In this document: positions 20,774-32,999 of the stretch, one piece after another
Position numbering within the stretch: position 1 is the first letter of the stretch
Layout: each line of letters opens with the position of its first letter
Assembly: GCF_003576645.1 (NCBI RefSeq)
Contig: NC_044916.1
Span: 21,952,025-22,016,024, forward strand
Reading direction: 5' to 3'
DNA: 64,000 bases
Source of the DNA: Ipomoea triloba
Taxonomy: Eukaryota > Streptophyta > Magnoliopsida > Solanales > Convolvulaceae
Program-made: the position numbers and the translations under genes
Notes under the pieces: model-generated
What the model was told of the DNA's origin: nothing
The model's input: the letters and a program-made list of their open reading frames with translations, nothing else
Database searches by the model: none

Positions 20774-21722
20774 TCTATACTATATATAAAAATAATATCC
20801 TCCTCCCAATTTTTCCCGCCCAAACTTAGTGGCATTTTAGTAAAATTATTTATTTTATTCATTTATTAATTTATTAATTAATTTTCCATATATATTAATT
20901 AATTGACAAATAATAATAATAATAATAATAATAATATCAAAGAGATACCTTTTGAAGAATTATAACGTTTTTGGTATTAATTGAAAAATTAAAAGTTTTN
21001 GAACGCAATATGTCAACAGGATGCCAAACACAAGTAGAGCGGGGGTAACCCCAGCGGCCCAGCCAAGATAGCTAAGGATACCAACTTGTAACCACAAAGT
21101 CACGAGTCCAAATCTTAGCCTTCTTATTGTGAGCCGGTCAACTATGACAACCTAGGCTGATTTACCTCCATGTGGTCCTTTGTTGGCTAGGGGTCACAAA
21201 GCGGGGGTTTACCCGTACACACTCTCGGGTAGTGGCTATGGGTTTCCCACGTCACCCCAAGTAGACCAATATTTCTCAATGCTCCTATGCAAAATGTTCA
21301 AGGAATATAGTGGAATTAGCAACAATTGGACATGGTTTCAGTAAGTTAGTGGAGAAGGACTTCAGTATCAGTGGCAGTATGCTAGATTGCTAGATCCAGA
21401 ATGGTCCTAATAAACTAATAAGGACAGAATTCCATTCCACTTGTAATTACCATAGAGAATAAAGATATCATCATATTTCGCTCAATCAATCCAGACCCTA
21501 ATTAAATTTTTCGTCTTAAGAAGTAACACCTAGAAGCATGAACGTTAGAAATCTAAAAAATTATCTTTTCCCTTTGAATCATCCCCAACACCAAGCAGTT
21601 TCTCAACTGTTGAAAAAAATAATCACTGAAAGTGGCAATTTTTTTCTACTTATTTATGCACAAACAATAACATTCCCAAAATTGACAGATAAATCAAGCC
21701 ATTAGGTACAGAGAGACTATGC

Positions 21723-22096
21723 CTTGAGGGTGCGAACAAAAGAGTCGAAATTGGAGATGGAAAAGCAGACATGGTGCCCTCGGGGAAGATTCTCCGGGGC
21801 GGCGACCGCTGACATGGCACTATACTCTGGGAGTTTCGTGGAGGGGTCTCTCTCGATGAGGTGAAGATAGAATGAACCCAATTTCAACCATATTACACCG
21901 AACGGAAAATTCGGAGCTGCCAGTTGCTCAAAACCGAATACCTGCAGATAACACACCATCCGTATCGATGAAAGAATATTAAAATTTAAAAAAAAAAAAT
22001 CAGAAAACATACTTCAGTGTAGAACTGAGCGAGGCGCTTGATATCAGGCGATTCGCGAGAAACATGGTTGAGGCAAGCTCCCTCTGATGCTGCCAT
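21723..22096 (-). pseudogene. Duplicate of glyoxalase exons 1 and 2
   Basis: The same two exons as 19903-20276, offset by 1,820, with identical encoded residues. Exons 3 and 4 are not found between here and 21001. This is best read as an assembly copy, not a second gene. Confidence 0.85.
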
Positions 22097-22719
22097 TTCA
22101 GGCGATAGTAGGGAGTTCGGGACTGTTCGTTCGAGTGTATAGACACGAAATCCAATACTAAAATAACTACGGAGTATTTTAGTAAATTCCCAAATTAGTA
22201 GTCCTTGAGCTTGACTATAACCTTTGTTAATTTGTATACTCCCTCCGCCATATTTTATTCGTATTATTTTCTTTTGAGTTATATTCATTTTTAGTTCTAC
22301 ATTTAGTGTGCGTTGGACATAGAATCGTCAAAACAGATTTAACCGTCGAATTCATCAAAACAGACTTAATCCATCGGATTAGTCTATCCCGCCCCATGAA
22401 AAAGGTAGAACAGACTTTGATATTTTAGGCTCGTATTTTGACGGGCTTTTTAGCTTGCCCCACATAACCAGCGGGCTTGGCAGGCCGGTGAGTGCCCGTC
22501 AAATGTGTAATACAAAATTTATTAAAATAATTAATGCTACAGTAGTAAATTTATAACATTAAATGTCTTAGCTTGTCAACTTGATTATCTATATCTATAC
22601 TATATATAAAAATAATATCCTCCTCCCAATTTTTCCCGCCCAAACTTAGTGGCATTTTAGTAAAATTATTTATTTTATTCATTTATTAATTTATTAATTA
22701 ATTGTCCATATATATTAAT

Positions 22720-22728
22720 TAATTGACA

Positions 22729-22777
<49 letters not shown>

Positions 22778-23205
22778 TCAAAGAGATACCTTTTGAAGAA
22801 TTATAACGTTTTTGGTATTAATTGAAAAATTAAAAGTTTTACCTTTCTTGTGATCTCATACCATTTTATAATTTCAATATTAGGCCATTTTGATCTCATC
22901 CATTGTGTAAACTTAGTGGCATTTTAGTAAAATTATTTATTTTATTCATTAAACTTAGTGGCATTTTAGTAAAATTATTTATTTTATTCATTTATTAATT
23001 TATTAATTAATTGTCCTTATTTATTTTATTCATTTATTAATTTATTAATTAATTGTCCATATTTATTTTATTCATTTATTAATTTATTAATTAATTGTCC
23101 ATATATATTTTATTCATTTATTAATTTATTAATTAATTGTCCATATATATTAATTTCATTTATTAATTTATTAATTAATTGTCCATATATATTAATTAAT
23201 TGACA

Positions 23206-23260
<55 letters not shown>

Positions 23261-23323
23261 TCAAAGAGATACCTTTTGAAGAATTATAACGTTTTTGGTA
23301 TTAATTGAAAAATTAAAAGTTTT
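22720..23323. repeat. AAT microsatellites and stuttered tandem blocks
   Basis: (AAT)n runs near 22730-22777 and 23205-23263 are separated by four or five partial repeats of a block containing ttattcatttattaatttatt and aattgtccat. The block ends at the same aaaagtttt where two contigs stop (20999 and 23323). It is probably assembly stutter around a microsatellite. Confidence 0.75.
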
Positions 23324-23614
23324 NTGAGATTAAAAGGCTTAGTCTCTTTTTTTATGGTACTTCCATATACTATTTACCATCTAAATTATATATTTCTAAA
23401 ATGTGTATTGATGATTACTAGCATGGTGTTAACTCTTTGCTGCTTGAACATATTGTGAGCCAAAGAAGTGGATGAGGAGCAAATGGCTTGCAACGATTCA
23501 AAATTTGGTTGTTGTTACAATTATGTAGTAGTAAAATTACATATTTTTCTATTTCTAAAAGTTATTTTTTGCGGAGAAGTTTCTGTGTATTTTCTTTTTT
23601 GTAATTTGGTTTGG

Positions 23615-24046
23615 TTGTTGTTATAACTATGTTGTAATGAAATTACTTTCTACTCCTATATATCTCTTAGTTATGTTCCTTTTGAAATATTTTATCATAC
23701 TCTGCATATTATTATGATTTTGTGATAGGACAACACCGGTAATCCTCCTGGTATAATCAGAGATGAAGAAGTGGATCTATTGCCTAAATAATAATATAAT
23801 TTNGTTGTTATAACTATGTTGTAATGAAATTACTTTCTACTCCTATATATCTCTTAGTTATGTTCCTTTTGAAATATTTTATCATACTCTGCATATTATT
23901 ATGATTTTGTGATAGGACAACACCGGTAATCCTTCTGGTATAATCAGAGATGAAGAAGTGGATCTATTGCCTAAATAATAATATAATTTTTATGCATTGA
24001 TATAATCCTACTATGTTAAGATAATAATAGTAATAATAATAATAAC

Positions 24047-24082
<36 letters not shown>

Positions 24083-25050
24083 CTATAATAATAATAACAT
24101 AAAATTCTTAATATAATTTCAATTAAAATAAGAAACAATTGCCATTGGGATGCTTTGAATGCTTTGTTGAAGAAGGAATCNCCTAAATAATAATATAATT
24201 TTTATGCATTGATATAATCCTACTATGTTAAGATAATAATAGTAATAATAATAATAACAATAATAATAATAATAATAATCTATAATAATAATAATAATAA
24301 TACTCTATAATAATAATAACATAAAATTCTTAATATAATTTCAATTAAAATAAGAAACAATTGTCATTGGGATGCTTTGAATGCTTTGTTGAAGAAGGAA
24401 TTCATCATTCACATCTTTACTCTCTATCTAAGGCGCCAACGCACACCAAAATCATATTTGATAAATTGGTTAATATATACAGTAATTTGTCTAATTATTG
24501 AATTAATTACGCTATATAAAAATAGACTATTAAAAGGTGTGAAATGGAGTAATAATATAAACTTTTAAAATAGGTTAATCAATTGATAAAATGGCATATA
24601 ATATTGTGTATACTAATCTGTATTCTGTAGTAAGGAATAGCCTATTAAAAGGTAATAAATTATGGTAAAATGGTGATAAAATGACTTAATTATTAATATA
24701 TGTATAGTAATTNACTCTCTATCTAAGGCGCCAACGCACACCAAAATCATATTTGATAAATTGGTTAATATATACAGTAATTTGTCTAATTATTGAATTA
24801 ATTACGCTATATAAAAATAGACTATTAAAAGGTATTGAATTAATTACGCTATATAAAAATAGACTATTAAAAGGTGTGAAATGGAGTAATAATATAAACT
24901 TTTAAAATAGGTTAATCAATTGATAAAATGACATATAATATTGTGTATACTAATCTGTATTCTGTAGTAAGGAATAGCCTATTAAAAGGTAATAAATTAT
25001 GGTAAAATGGTGATAAAATGACTTAATTATTAATATATGTATAGTAATTT
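23615..25050 (+). repeat. Three further gap-flanking duplications (N at 23803, 24181, 24713)
   Basis: About 23615-23802 repeats at 23804-23990; about 23972-24180 repeats from 24182; about 24416-24712 repeats from 24714. Copies differ by single bases (cctcctgg/ccttctgg; attgcc/attgtc) and microsatellite length, which fits allelic contigs placed in series. Confidence 0.8.
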
Positions 25051-26262
25051 ATCTAACTATTGACTTAATTACCCTATATAAAAAAAACAGACTATTAAAA
25101 TGTGTGAGCAAAAATAATAATAATATAAACTTTAAAAACAGGCTAATTAATGGAGAAAAAATGTGTATACTAATTTGTAGTACTTAATTACCTTATATAA
25201 AAATAGCATATTAAAAGGTAATAAATTATGTTAATAAAAGGTGAGAAAATGACATAATTAGTAATATATGCATAGTAATATGTCTAATTATTGACTTAAT
25301 TACCCTATATAAAAATATGGTTACCCTAATTTGTCTAATTATATTTATATATATATATATATAAAGAATACAAATCCAAAGGTAGGTAGGTTGCTATAAA
25401 ATTTGATTAAAAATAGATATATATCTAATTATTGACTTAATTACCCTATATAAAAAAAACAGACTATTAAAATGTGTGAGCAAAAATAATAATAATATAA
25501 ACTTTAAAAACAGGCTAATTAATGGAGGAAAAATGTGTATACTAATTTGAAGTACTTAATTACCTTATATAAAAATAGCATATTAAAAGGTAATAAATTA
25601 TGGTAAAATGGTGATAAAATGACTTAATTATTAATATATGTATAGTAATTTATCTAACTATTGACTTAATTACCCTAATTTGTCTAATTATTGTCTAATT
25701 ACCAAAATCATATTTGATAAAAAATAGATATCAAAATCATACAAAATTTAAATGCTAATTTTTTAATTTCTAAATGTAATTATTTTAATTATAAATCTAT
25801 CAATATAAATTATAATTCACCAAAATTATACTATAGAATTTGCCTATACATATTATGGAGTAATAAATATTATATGTGTATATATACAATGTAATAAATA
25901 GTAATTATGGGTAATTAGTTATTAGTAATTATGGTAATTCCTTATTAATAATTATGGTAATTATTTTGATAGTATATTTGTATTTTATAGATTAATACAT
26001 ATACGTGCATTAATGTAATAGTGTTATACCACTGAAAAATGTTTATGGTAATTAATTATTATGATAGTAATCCCCTCACCAACTTTAGATGTCGTTGATC
26101 AAATTAATTAGTACACGTGTGACATAAACACTGCAGAAGGTCGAACATATTTAATATATAATAATAATAATAATTTTTGTATGTACGAATTGATATTCCT
26201 ATTAGCGAAAAGTAATTAATTTAGTTTAATTGACTAATAATAATTGCCTAATAATTATTATG

Positions 26263-26768
26263 GTAATTAAGCTAAATATTGGTCGTTGAATTTATTTTTA
26301 TACTCCGTAATAATTAAAGTTAAATTATTTCTCATTTTTCCATATTTATTTTTGTAATAATATAATACTTAAGTTATATTAAATATAGATCTTTTTAAGA
26401 TAATTGTAAACAAACAAGTCATATATTATTCAATTAATTAAGTGATACTTTTGCACTAATCTTATAATCAAATAAATGTACATATTCAATATTATATTTT
26501 TTTAAAAAAATAATTTTATCTTTAATTTTATTATCTAAATAAATAATACAAAAATTTATCCGTGAATCAAATATGCTTTGATTCAAGCAAAGAAAACATC
26601 AGAAAACATAATCAATCCAACTAATTTCATCAATTGCACTATATAATATTCGATGTTATAATTTATATAATTGTATATCGATCCAAATATTCTTAAAATA
26701 TTATAACAAATTCATTCCGTGCAACGCACGGGCGAAAATACTAGTATTACTAATATTAATAATGTGTG

Positions 26769-26828
<60 letters not shown>

Positions 26829-29090
26829 AAAAGTGTTGTTTTCCCGCCCATCTTAAAAAAATACTTTTGTTTTGAAATTTCAAACTAGTATTTTCGCCCG
26901 TGCGTTGCACGAAATCAATTTGTTATAATATTTTAAGAATATTTGGATCGATATACAATTATATAAATTATAACATCGAATATAATATAGCGCAATTGAT
27001 GAAATTGGTTGGATCGATTATGTTTTCTGATATTTTACTTGCTTGAATTATAGCAAATAATTGTCCAATTACTTGTGCGATACACGGATAAATTTTTTAT
27101 TATTTATTTAGATAATAAAAATAAAGATAAAATTATAAAAAAATTCTAATATTGAACGTGTACATTTATTTGATTATAAGATTAGTGCAAACGTATTACT
27201 CAATTAATTGAATAACATATATATGACTTATTTGCCTACAATTATCTTAAAAAGATCGATATGTAGGCTGTGTTTGGCAGAGCTTATTTAGGAGCTTATA
27301 GCTTATTTTAAGCTACTAATAAGCTATAAGCTTTGTTTGGTAATGCTCTCAAAATAAGCTAGTAGCTTAAAATAAGAGTTTATTTTGAAACGCTACTTCA
27401 AGTAGCTTTTCAAAATAAGCTAGTAGCTTCTTAACTTTTTTCCATCTTTATCCTTATTATTTTAAATAAATGACATCATTTATCCTTCCCAATAAAACTC
27501 TTTTGGCATTTTTTCTTCAATATGTTTCGTTGTAATTTTAATTTGATATTTGTGTTTGAACAATAATTTTTGTATGAACTAATTTTATGAATTATAAACA
27601 TTTTTTTTACTTTATATATTTTTAAATATATGTTCTTACTTTATATTTTATTAAATTATATTGATTTCATTATTTNNNNNNNNNNNNNNNNNNNNNNNNN
27701 NNNNNNNNNNNNNNNNNNNNNNNNNNNNNNNNNNNNNNNNNNNNNNNNNNNNNNNNNNNNNNNNNNNNNNNNNNNNNNNNNNNNNNNNNNNNNNNNNNNN
27801 NNNNNNNNNNNNNNNNNNNNNNNNNNNNNNNNNNNNNNNNNNNNNNNNNNNNNNNNNNNNNNNNNNNNNNNNNNNNNNNNNNNNNNNNNNNNNNNNNNNN
27901 NNNNNNNNNNNNNNNNNNNNNNNNNNNNNNNNNNNNNNNNNNNNNNNNNNNNNNNNNNNNNNNNNNNNNNNNNNNNNNNNNNNNNNNNNNNNNNNNNNNN
28001 NNNNNNNNNNNNNNNNNNNNNNNNNNNNNNNNNNNNNNNNNNNNNNNNNNNNNNNNNNNNNNNNNNNNNNNNNNNNNNNNNNNNNNNNNNNNNNNNNNNN
28101 NNNNNNNNNNNNNNNNNNNNNNNNNNNNNNNNNNNNNNNNNNNNNNNNNNNNNNNNNNNNNNNNNNNNNNNNNNNNNNNNNNNNNNNNNNNNNNNNNNNN
28201 NNNNNNNNNNNNNNNNNNNNNNNNNNNNNNNNNNNNNNNNNNNNNNNNNNNNNNNNNNNNNNNNNNNNNNNNNNNNNNNNNNNNNNNNNNNNNNNNNNNN
28301 NNNNNNNNNNNNNNNNNNNNNNNNNNNNNNNNNNNNNNNNNNNNNNNNNNNNNNNNNNNNNNNNNNNNNNNNNNNNNNNNNNNNNNNNNNNNNNNNNNNN
28401 NNNNNNNNNNNNNNNNNNNNNNNNNNNNNNNNNNNNNNNNNNNNNNNNNNNNNNNNNNNNNNNNNNNNNNNNNNNNNNNNNNNNNNNNNNNNNNNNNNNN
28501 NNNNNNNNNNNNNNNNNNNNNNNNNNNNNNNNNNNNNNNNNNNNNNNNNNNNNNNNNNNNNNNNNNNNNNNNNNNNNNNNNNNNGTAATTAAGCTAAATA
28601 TTGGTCGTTGAATTTATTTTTATACTCCGTAATAATTAAAGTTAAATTATTTCTCATTTTTCCATATTTATTTTTGTAATAATATAATACTTAAGTTATA
28701 TTAAATATAGATCTTTTTAAGATAATTGTAAACAAACAAGTCATATATTATTCAATTAATTAAGTGATACTTTTGCACTAATCTTATAATCAAATAAATG
28801 TACATATTCAATATTATATTTTTTTAAAAAAATAATTTTATCTTTAATTTTATTATCTAAATAAATAATACAAAAATTTATCCGTGAATCAAATATGCTT
28901 TGATTCAAGCAAAGAAAACATCAGAAAACATAATCAATCCAACTAATTTCATCAATTGCACTATATAATATTCGATGTTATAATTTATATAATTGTATAT
29001 CGATCCAAATATTCTTAAAATATTATAACAAATTCATTCCGTGCAACGCACGGGCGAAAATACTAGTATTACTAATATTAATAATGTGTG

Positions 29091-29150
<60 letters not shown>

Positions 29151-29997
29151 AAAAGTGTTGTTTTCCCGCCCATCTTAAAAAAATACTTTTGTTTTGAAAT
29201 TTCAAACTAGTATTTTCGCCCGTGCGTTGCACGAAATCAATTTGTTATAATATTTTAAGAATATTTGGATCGATATACAATTATATAAATTATAACATCG
29301 AATATAATATAGCGCAATTGATGAAATTGGTTGGATCGATTATGTTTTCTGATATTTTACTTGCTTGAATTATAGCAAATAATTGTCCAATTACTTGTGC
29401 GATACACGGATAAATTTTTTATTATTTATTTAGATAATAAAAATAAAGATAAAATTATAAAAAAATTCTAATATTGAACGTGTACATTTATTTGATTATA
29501 AGATTAGTGCAAACGTATTACTCAATTAATTGAATAACATATATATGACTTATTTGCCTACAATTATCTTAAAAAGATCGATATGTAGGCTGTGTTTGGC
29601 AGAGCTTATTTAGGAGCTTATAGCTTATTTTAAGCTACTAATAAGCTATAAGCTTTGTTTGGTAATGCTCTCAAAATAAGCTAGTAGCTTAAAATAAGAG
29701 TTTATTTTGAAACGCTACTTCAAGTAGCTTTTCAAAATAAGCTAGTAGCTTCTTAACTTTTTTCCATCTTTATCCTTATTATTTTAAATAAATGACATCA
29801 TTTATCCTTCCCAATAAAACTCTTTTGGCATTTTTTCTTCAATATGTTTCGTTGTAATTTTAATTTGATATTTGTGTTTGAACAATAATTTTTGTATGAA
29901 CTAATTTTATGAATTATAAACATTTTTTTTACTTTATATATTTTTAAATATATGTTCTTACTTTATATTTTATTAAATTATATTGATTTCATTATTT
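26263..29997 (+). repeat. Direct 1,413-bp duplication flanking the N run
   Basis: Bases 26263-27675 reappear at 28585-29997 (offset 2,322) on either side of the 909-N gap. The (AT)n run looks equal in length in both. The gap size is therefore probably not a real distance. Confidence 0.88.
27676..28584. other. Assembly gap (909 N)
   Basis: Run of N. Nothing can be said about its content. The flanks overlap, so the true gap may be nil. Confidence 0.99.
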
Positions 29998-30218
29998 ATA
30001 TGTTAATATATAAACAAACCTATTTAAATTTAAAATTATTTAACTTTTATGTAAATGTTCTTTTTAGTCTTTTTACATTTATCAACTTATCAAAAAACTA
30101 ATTTTACCAAACACTTTTAAGCATAACAGCTAGCTTGACAGCTCTTCAGATTTCAGCTTCGAGCTTAAAGCTTTTCAGCTTTCAGCTACCATTTCAGCTA
30201 GGTTTGCCAAACATAGCC
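29588..30218. mobile_element. Harbinger-like MITE with GGCTGTGTTTGGCA ends
   Basis: The left end GGCTGTGTTTGGCA and the right end TGCCAAACATAGCC form a terminal inverted repeat. gta flanks both sides (29585-29587, 30219-30221). The subterminal arms are rich in AGCTTATAGCTTA-type repeats that fold back. A partial copy, 27266-27675, is cut by the gap. Confidence 0.75.
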
Positions 30219-30221
30219 GTA

Positions 30222-30951
30222 ATATGACTTATGTAATTATATTAATACTAAAATAAATACGGAAACAATGAGAAATAATTTAATTATAATTTATAATTAT
30301 TATAAATATAAATTAAACGACTAATGTTTAGCTCAATTACTTAATAATTATTAGACAATTATTATTAAGCAATTACACTAATATATGTGCAATTATACTT
30401 TTATACCTTAAGTATATTCATTTTCACCATATTGCATTTAGTTTTTCTTCCTCCTCCATATTTGAATGAATTAATTGTAATTATTAAAAAAAAAAATCTA
30501 ACAACACATGTTTAATTAATTTTTTTAAAGTTTTCAAAAAGAAGTGTAATTTTTTTTAAAGTTTTTAAATAATTTCTAGTCAATTAGTAATATCCTTTCA
30601 TAAATCATGCGTTCTCATATTTGAAGTAAAATCGTTTGGTTGATTTAAGAATGTAGATTCACCTAAGGATAAGGCTTTAAATAGGGTAAAACTATGAAGA
30701 GATGTATTTACTTTAGGTGTTTTGAAATCTTTTATAAAAAGGATGAACGGTCTATTAACTGAAAGAATGCATAATCTATTCTTAAAAGGCACTAAATTCA
30801 CCTAAAAGGCACTAAAACATGAATAATAAACATACAATTCAGACCTAAAAGGCAATGCCATCCCAAATAGGTTGAGCCTGGAATGGGCTTCGTGCGAACT
30901 CGTCTGTTTGACATTTCTAATCTAGCATAACTATAGACATAGATTTAGTTT
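30222..30951. other. Intergenic, no gene seen
   Basis: AT-rich sequence; the first part is the remaining Helitron flank. An open frame of 67 codons on the minus strand (30598-30801) matches nothing I recognise. Confidence 0.4.
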
Positions 30952-31470
30952 TGTTGGGAAAATGGCTAAATGACATTTTAAGTGGTCATTTTGTGGTATA
31001 AATATATATGGGGTCCACTTTCGATTTGGGTCGGGTCAAAGTGGATTCGGGTTCTTAGTAGTTAGACGAAGAGATCGATATATTATACGCTCAAAATGGA
31101 TAATGGGTGAATGAGAAATTGGTTCTCAAAGTAAACGCATTTGAGATGGAATTTGTGTGGAAAAAACTTTGAGTAAGCTTTTGTCCCACCTTGGTTGAGA
31201 AAGTGACCTTGCACCACTATATATACAAGGGTTCTTTTATGACTAGTTAACTTGTGTTCATCCCACGTTCTCGTTCGCGGGGTTCCAAGTTTGTGTGCTC
31301 AAACGCAAGAATTGTAGTATGTTTTATCCTAGGAAACCTAGACTGCAACGCTCCTATTTGTTTTCCAAGTTTATTCTAACTTTTTGTAGGTTAATTTTCC
31401 TGGTTTATTTCTTATTGTGGATTTTTCCATTTTCTCGATTTTCTTGGGTTTTCGAGAATTATATCCAACA
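30952..31470 (+). mobile_element. Solo LTR (copia-type, 519 bp)
   Basis: It begins TGTTGGGAAAATGGC and ends ATTATATCCAACA, with 6-bp TGTTGG/CCAACA termini. The flanks agttt and ggttt agree at 4 of 5 bases. A TATA box (ctatatataca, about 31218) and the typical plant copia motif tcccaccttggttgag precede it. No internal coding flanks it. Confidence 0.75.
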
Positions 31471-31475
31471 GGTTT

Positions 31476-31645
31476 TTTACTGAAATGGTACCTACTATAG
31501 TGAAATTATCAATTCCACCCCGAGTTAACGCATATCTAACGGCAAAACAAACGGAGGACCAAATTAATTAAGATTTTTAATTTAGTCAAGGAGTAAATTG
31601 GTAATTTAGCTATAGTCAAGGGATCATTCGATAATTAACTATATA
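31476..31645. repeat. Fragment of the GAGTTAATTACC foldback family
   Basis: Contains actgaaatggtacc, aacggaggaccaaatt and tatagtcaagggatc, as in the complete elements at 39009 and 62049. One arm is incomplete. Confidence 0.55.
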
Positions 31646-31769
31646 TAAAATTATTATATATGTTTCCTGAATTTTGAAGGAAAAATAAAATGTTTATTTT
31701 ATTTTAATTTTTTTGAAAAATCCAATTTATATGGCAAAAATATTTTTTATGGTAACGTTATATTTAAAA

Positions 31770-31914
31770 AAAAAATAAAATTGGTGTAATCTGACTCCAC
31801 CCGACTAATCCTCCATTCACTCCGGAAGACATGTGAGTTGGCATGGGACTAAATCCGGGTTATCCCAAGGATTGCCCCCACAAATAAGCTCATTTGTCAC
31901 CTGAGCTACCCCTG
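31770..31914 (-). mobile_element. tRNA-derived SINE
   Basis: On the minus strand the head reads GGGGTAGCTCAGGTGAC, a strong A box, with a B-box-like GGATTTAGTCCC about 45 bp on, and a T-rich tail (plus-strand A run near 31770). The flanks share ttatattt, a possible target duplication. Confidence 0.6.
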
Positions 31915-32189
31915 TTATAGTTATATTTTAAAATTGATTCTTATACATATGAACATAATTATATATTATTACATACCTAATTTAGTAAGTTAACTTTTAT
32001 TACCTTTAAAATCATCTTTTATATGGTTATATCATTAAGTAATTTCCAAATAAGTTTCCAACATATGCGGTTATATATGCCCAATTGACTCCGAAAAGAT
32101 TTCTATATAAACATATATATTATTCTTTTTCATTCTAACTTTTAAAATTTATACTGACAAAATAATTGGACAAAGTATTAGACTAGTTG

Positions 32190-32555
32190 TTATGCCATGG
32201 ACGCGGGTCCACCTTACAAGGTGGACTCAGGTCGATGTTCACAATTTCATAACTCTATATTCACAATTTCATAACTCTACGTTCACAATTTCATAATTCT
32301 ATATTCACAATTTCATAACTCTATGTTCAACAGTATCAAAACTTTATGTTCAACCGTATAACACAACTTTTGAATCTATATAATAAAATTATGAATATAG
32401 AGTTAAAAAATTGTAAATATTGAGTAATATAATTTTGTATATATTGAGATATAAAATTGTGAATATAGAATTTAAAAAATTGTGAACCTAGAGTTCTAAA
32501 TTTGTGAACATAGACGCGGATTCACCTTGTAAGGTGAACCGGGTCCCTAGCATAA
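32190..32555. mobile_element. MITE-like element with internal tandem repeats
   Basis: The end TTATGCCATGGACGCGGGTC mirrors the right end (reverse complement TTATGCTAGGGACCCGGTTC), and both arms contain CACCTTACAAGGTG. Inside are several copies of acaatttcataactctat. No clear target duplication. Confidence 0.6.
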
Positions 32556-32885
32556 TTTGCTCCAACCCAAACCTTATTGGTCTAACATGAAGGAGTCAAA
32601 CCCATTAACACAGTTAGATAGTAACAATCCGGAGTCAAGCTGAGATAAGGTGGAACGATGCACTTATCGCAAAGCCCAATGCATGAGAGGAACCATTGAG
32701 ATAGTTTCCTAATTGTTTATTATAATGTGCGAAAGGCCGAAAGTTATAACCATTTAAGGAAATGTAATTATGGAGAAAACCCATTTGTAACGTACGTCAA
32801 ACAACACAACCACATACACTTATAAAAATCTGCAATCCTTTGAATTATTTGTGATCGTAAAAATCTGCAATCCTTTGATAACAAG

Positions 32886-32958
32886 ATGGATTATTCTAGT
32901 AGAGTTTGCTTTTTCATGCTTCTTGCTGTCATTGGTCTCTATATTGCGTCTAACATAG
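32886..32958 (+). CDS. Possible first exon encoding a signal peptide (orphan)
   Basis: ATG 32886 opens MDYSSRVCFFMLLAVIGLYI followed by ASN, a good secretory signal with a small-residue cleavage site, then a plausible donor ATAG/gtatca at 32958. TATA-like cttataaaaatc lies about 65 bp upstream, and a 20-bp direct repeat ending ctgcaatcctttga precedes the ATG. Downstream the sequence becomes a gypsy remnant, so the rest of the gene is missing or displaced. The product cannot be named. Confidence 0.3.
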
Positions 32959-32999
32959 GTATCAATATGTTCTCTCATCTCTTAAATTTTAAATAAAAA

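Larger units (their letters stand above)
19181..22840 (+). repeat. Direct ~1.82-kb duplication across the N at 21000 (probable artefact)
   Basis: Bases 19181-20999 reappear at 21001-22840. I noted a substitution in the ttaattaattTtcc/Gtcc stretch and a longer (AAT)n run in the second copy (about 21 bp more). The second copy contains glyoxalase exons 1 (22013-22096) and 2 (21723-21941) but no exons 3-4. The near-identity and the N suggest unmerged overlapping contigs, possibly two alleles. Confidence 0.88.
20774..26744 (+). mobile_element. Non-autonomous Helitron (includes assembly duplications)
   Basis: The 5' end TCTATACTATATATAAAAAT (20774; second assembly copy at 22594) follows an A. The 3' end has the hairpin CCGTGCAACGCACGG (26717-26731) then GCGAAAATACTAG, and a T follows. 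These are the standard plant Helitron signals (5' TC, 3' hairpin plus CTRR, insertion between A and T). The interior is AT-rich with long (AAT)n runs and shows no Rep/helicase coding. The given span is inflated by artefactual repeats at 21000, 23324, 23803, 24181 and 24713. Confidence 0.8.
26885..30400 (-). mobile_element. Second Helitron of the same family, minus strand (3' end; includes gap)
   Basis: The plus strand reads CTAGTATTTTCGCCCGTGCG from 26885 (and 29207 in the repeated copy), the reverse complement of the Helitron 3' terminus at 26744. The next ~380 bp mirror the 3' part of the plus-strand Helitron, including atcgatatacaattatataa and acatttatttgattataaga. A Tourist/Harbinger-like MITE interrupts it at 29588-30218. 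No 5' terminus was found, so the right limit is approximate. Confidence 0.7.

Noticed and set aside
26701..26910. Minus-strand frame with long Tyr-Ile repeats (also 29023-29232)
   Set aside because: It is a translation of an (AT)n microsatellite between two Helitron ends.
27630..28611. Open frames of about 320 codons across the gap
   Set aside because: They consist almost wholly of N and carry no information.
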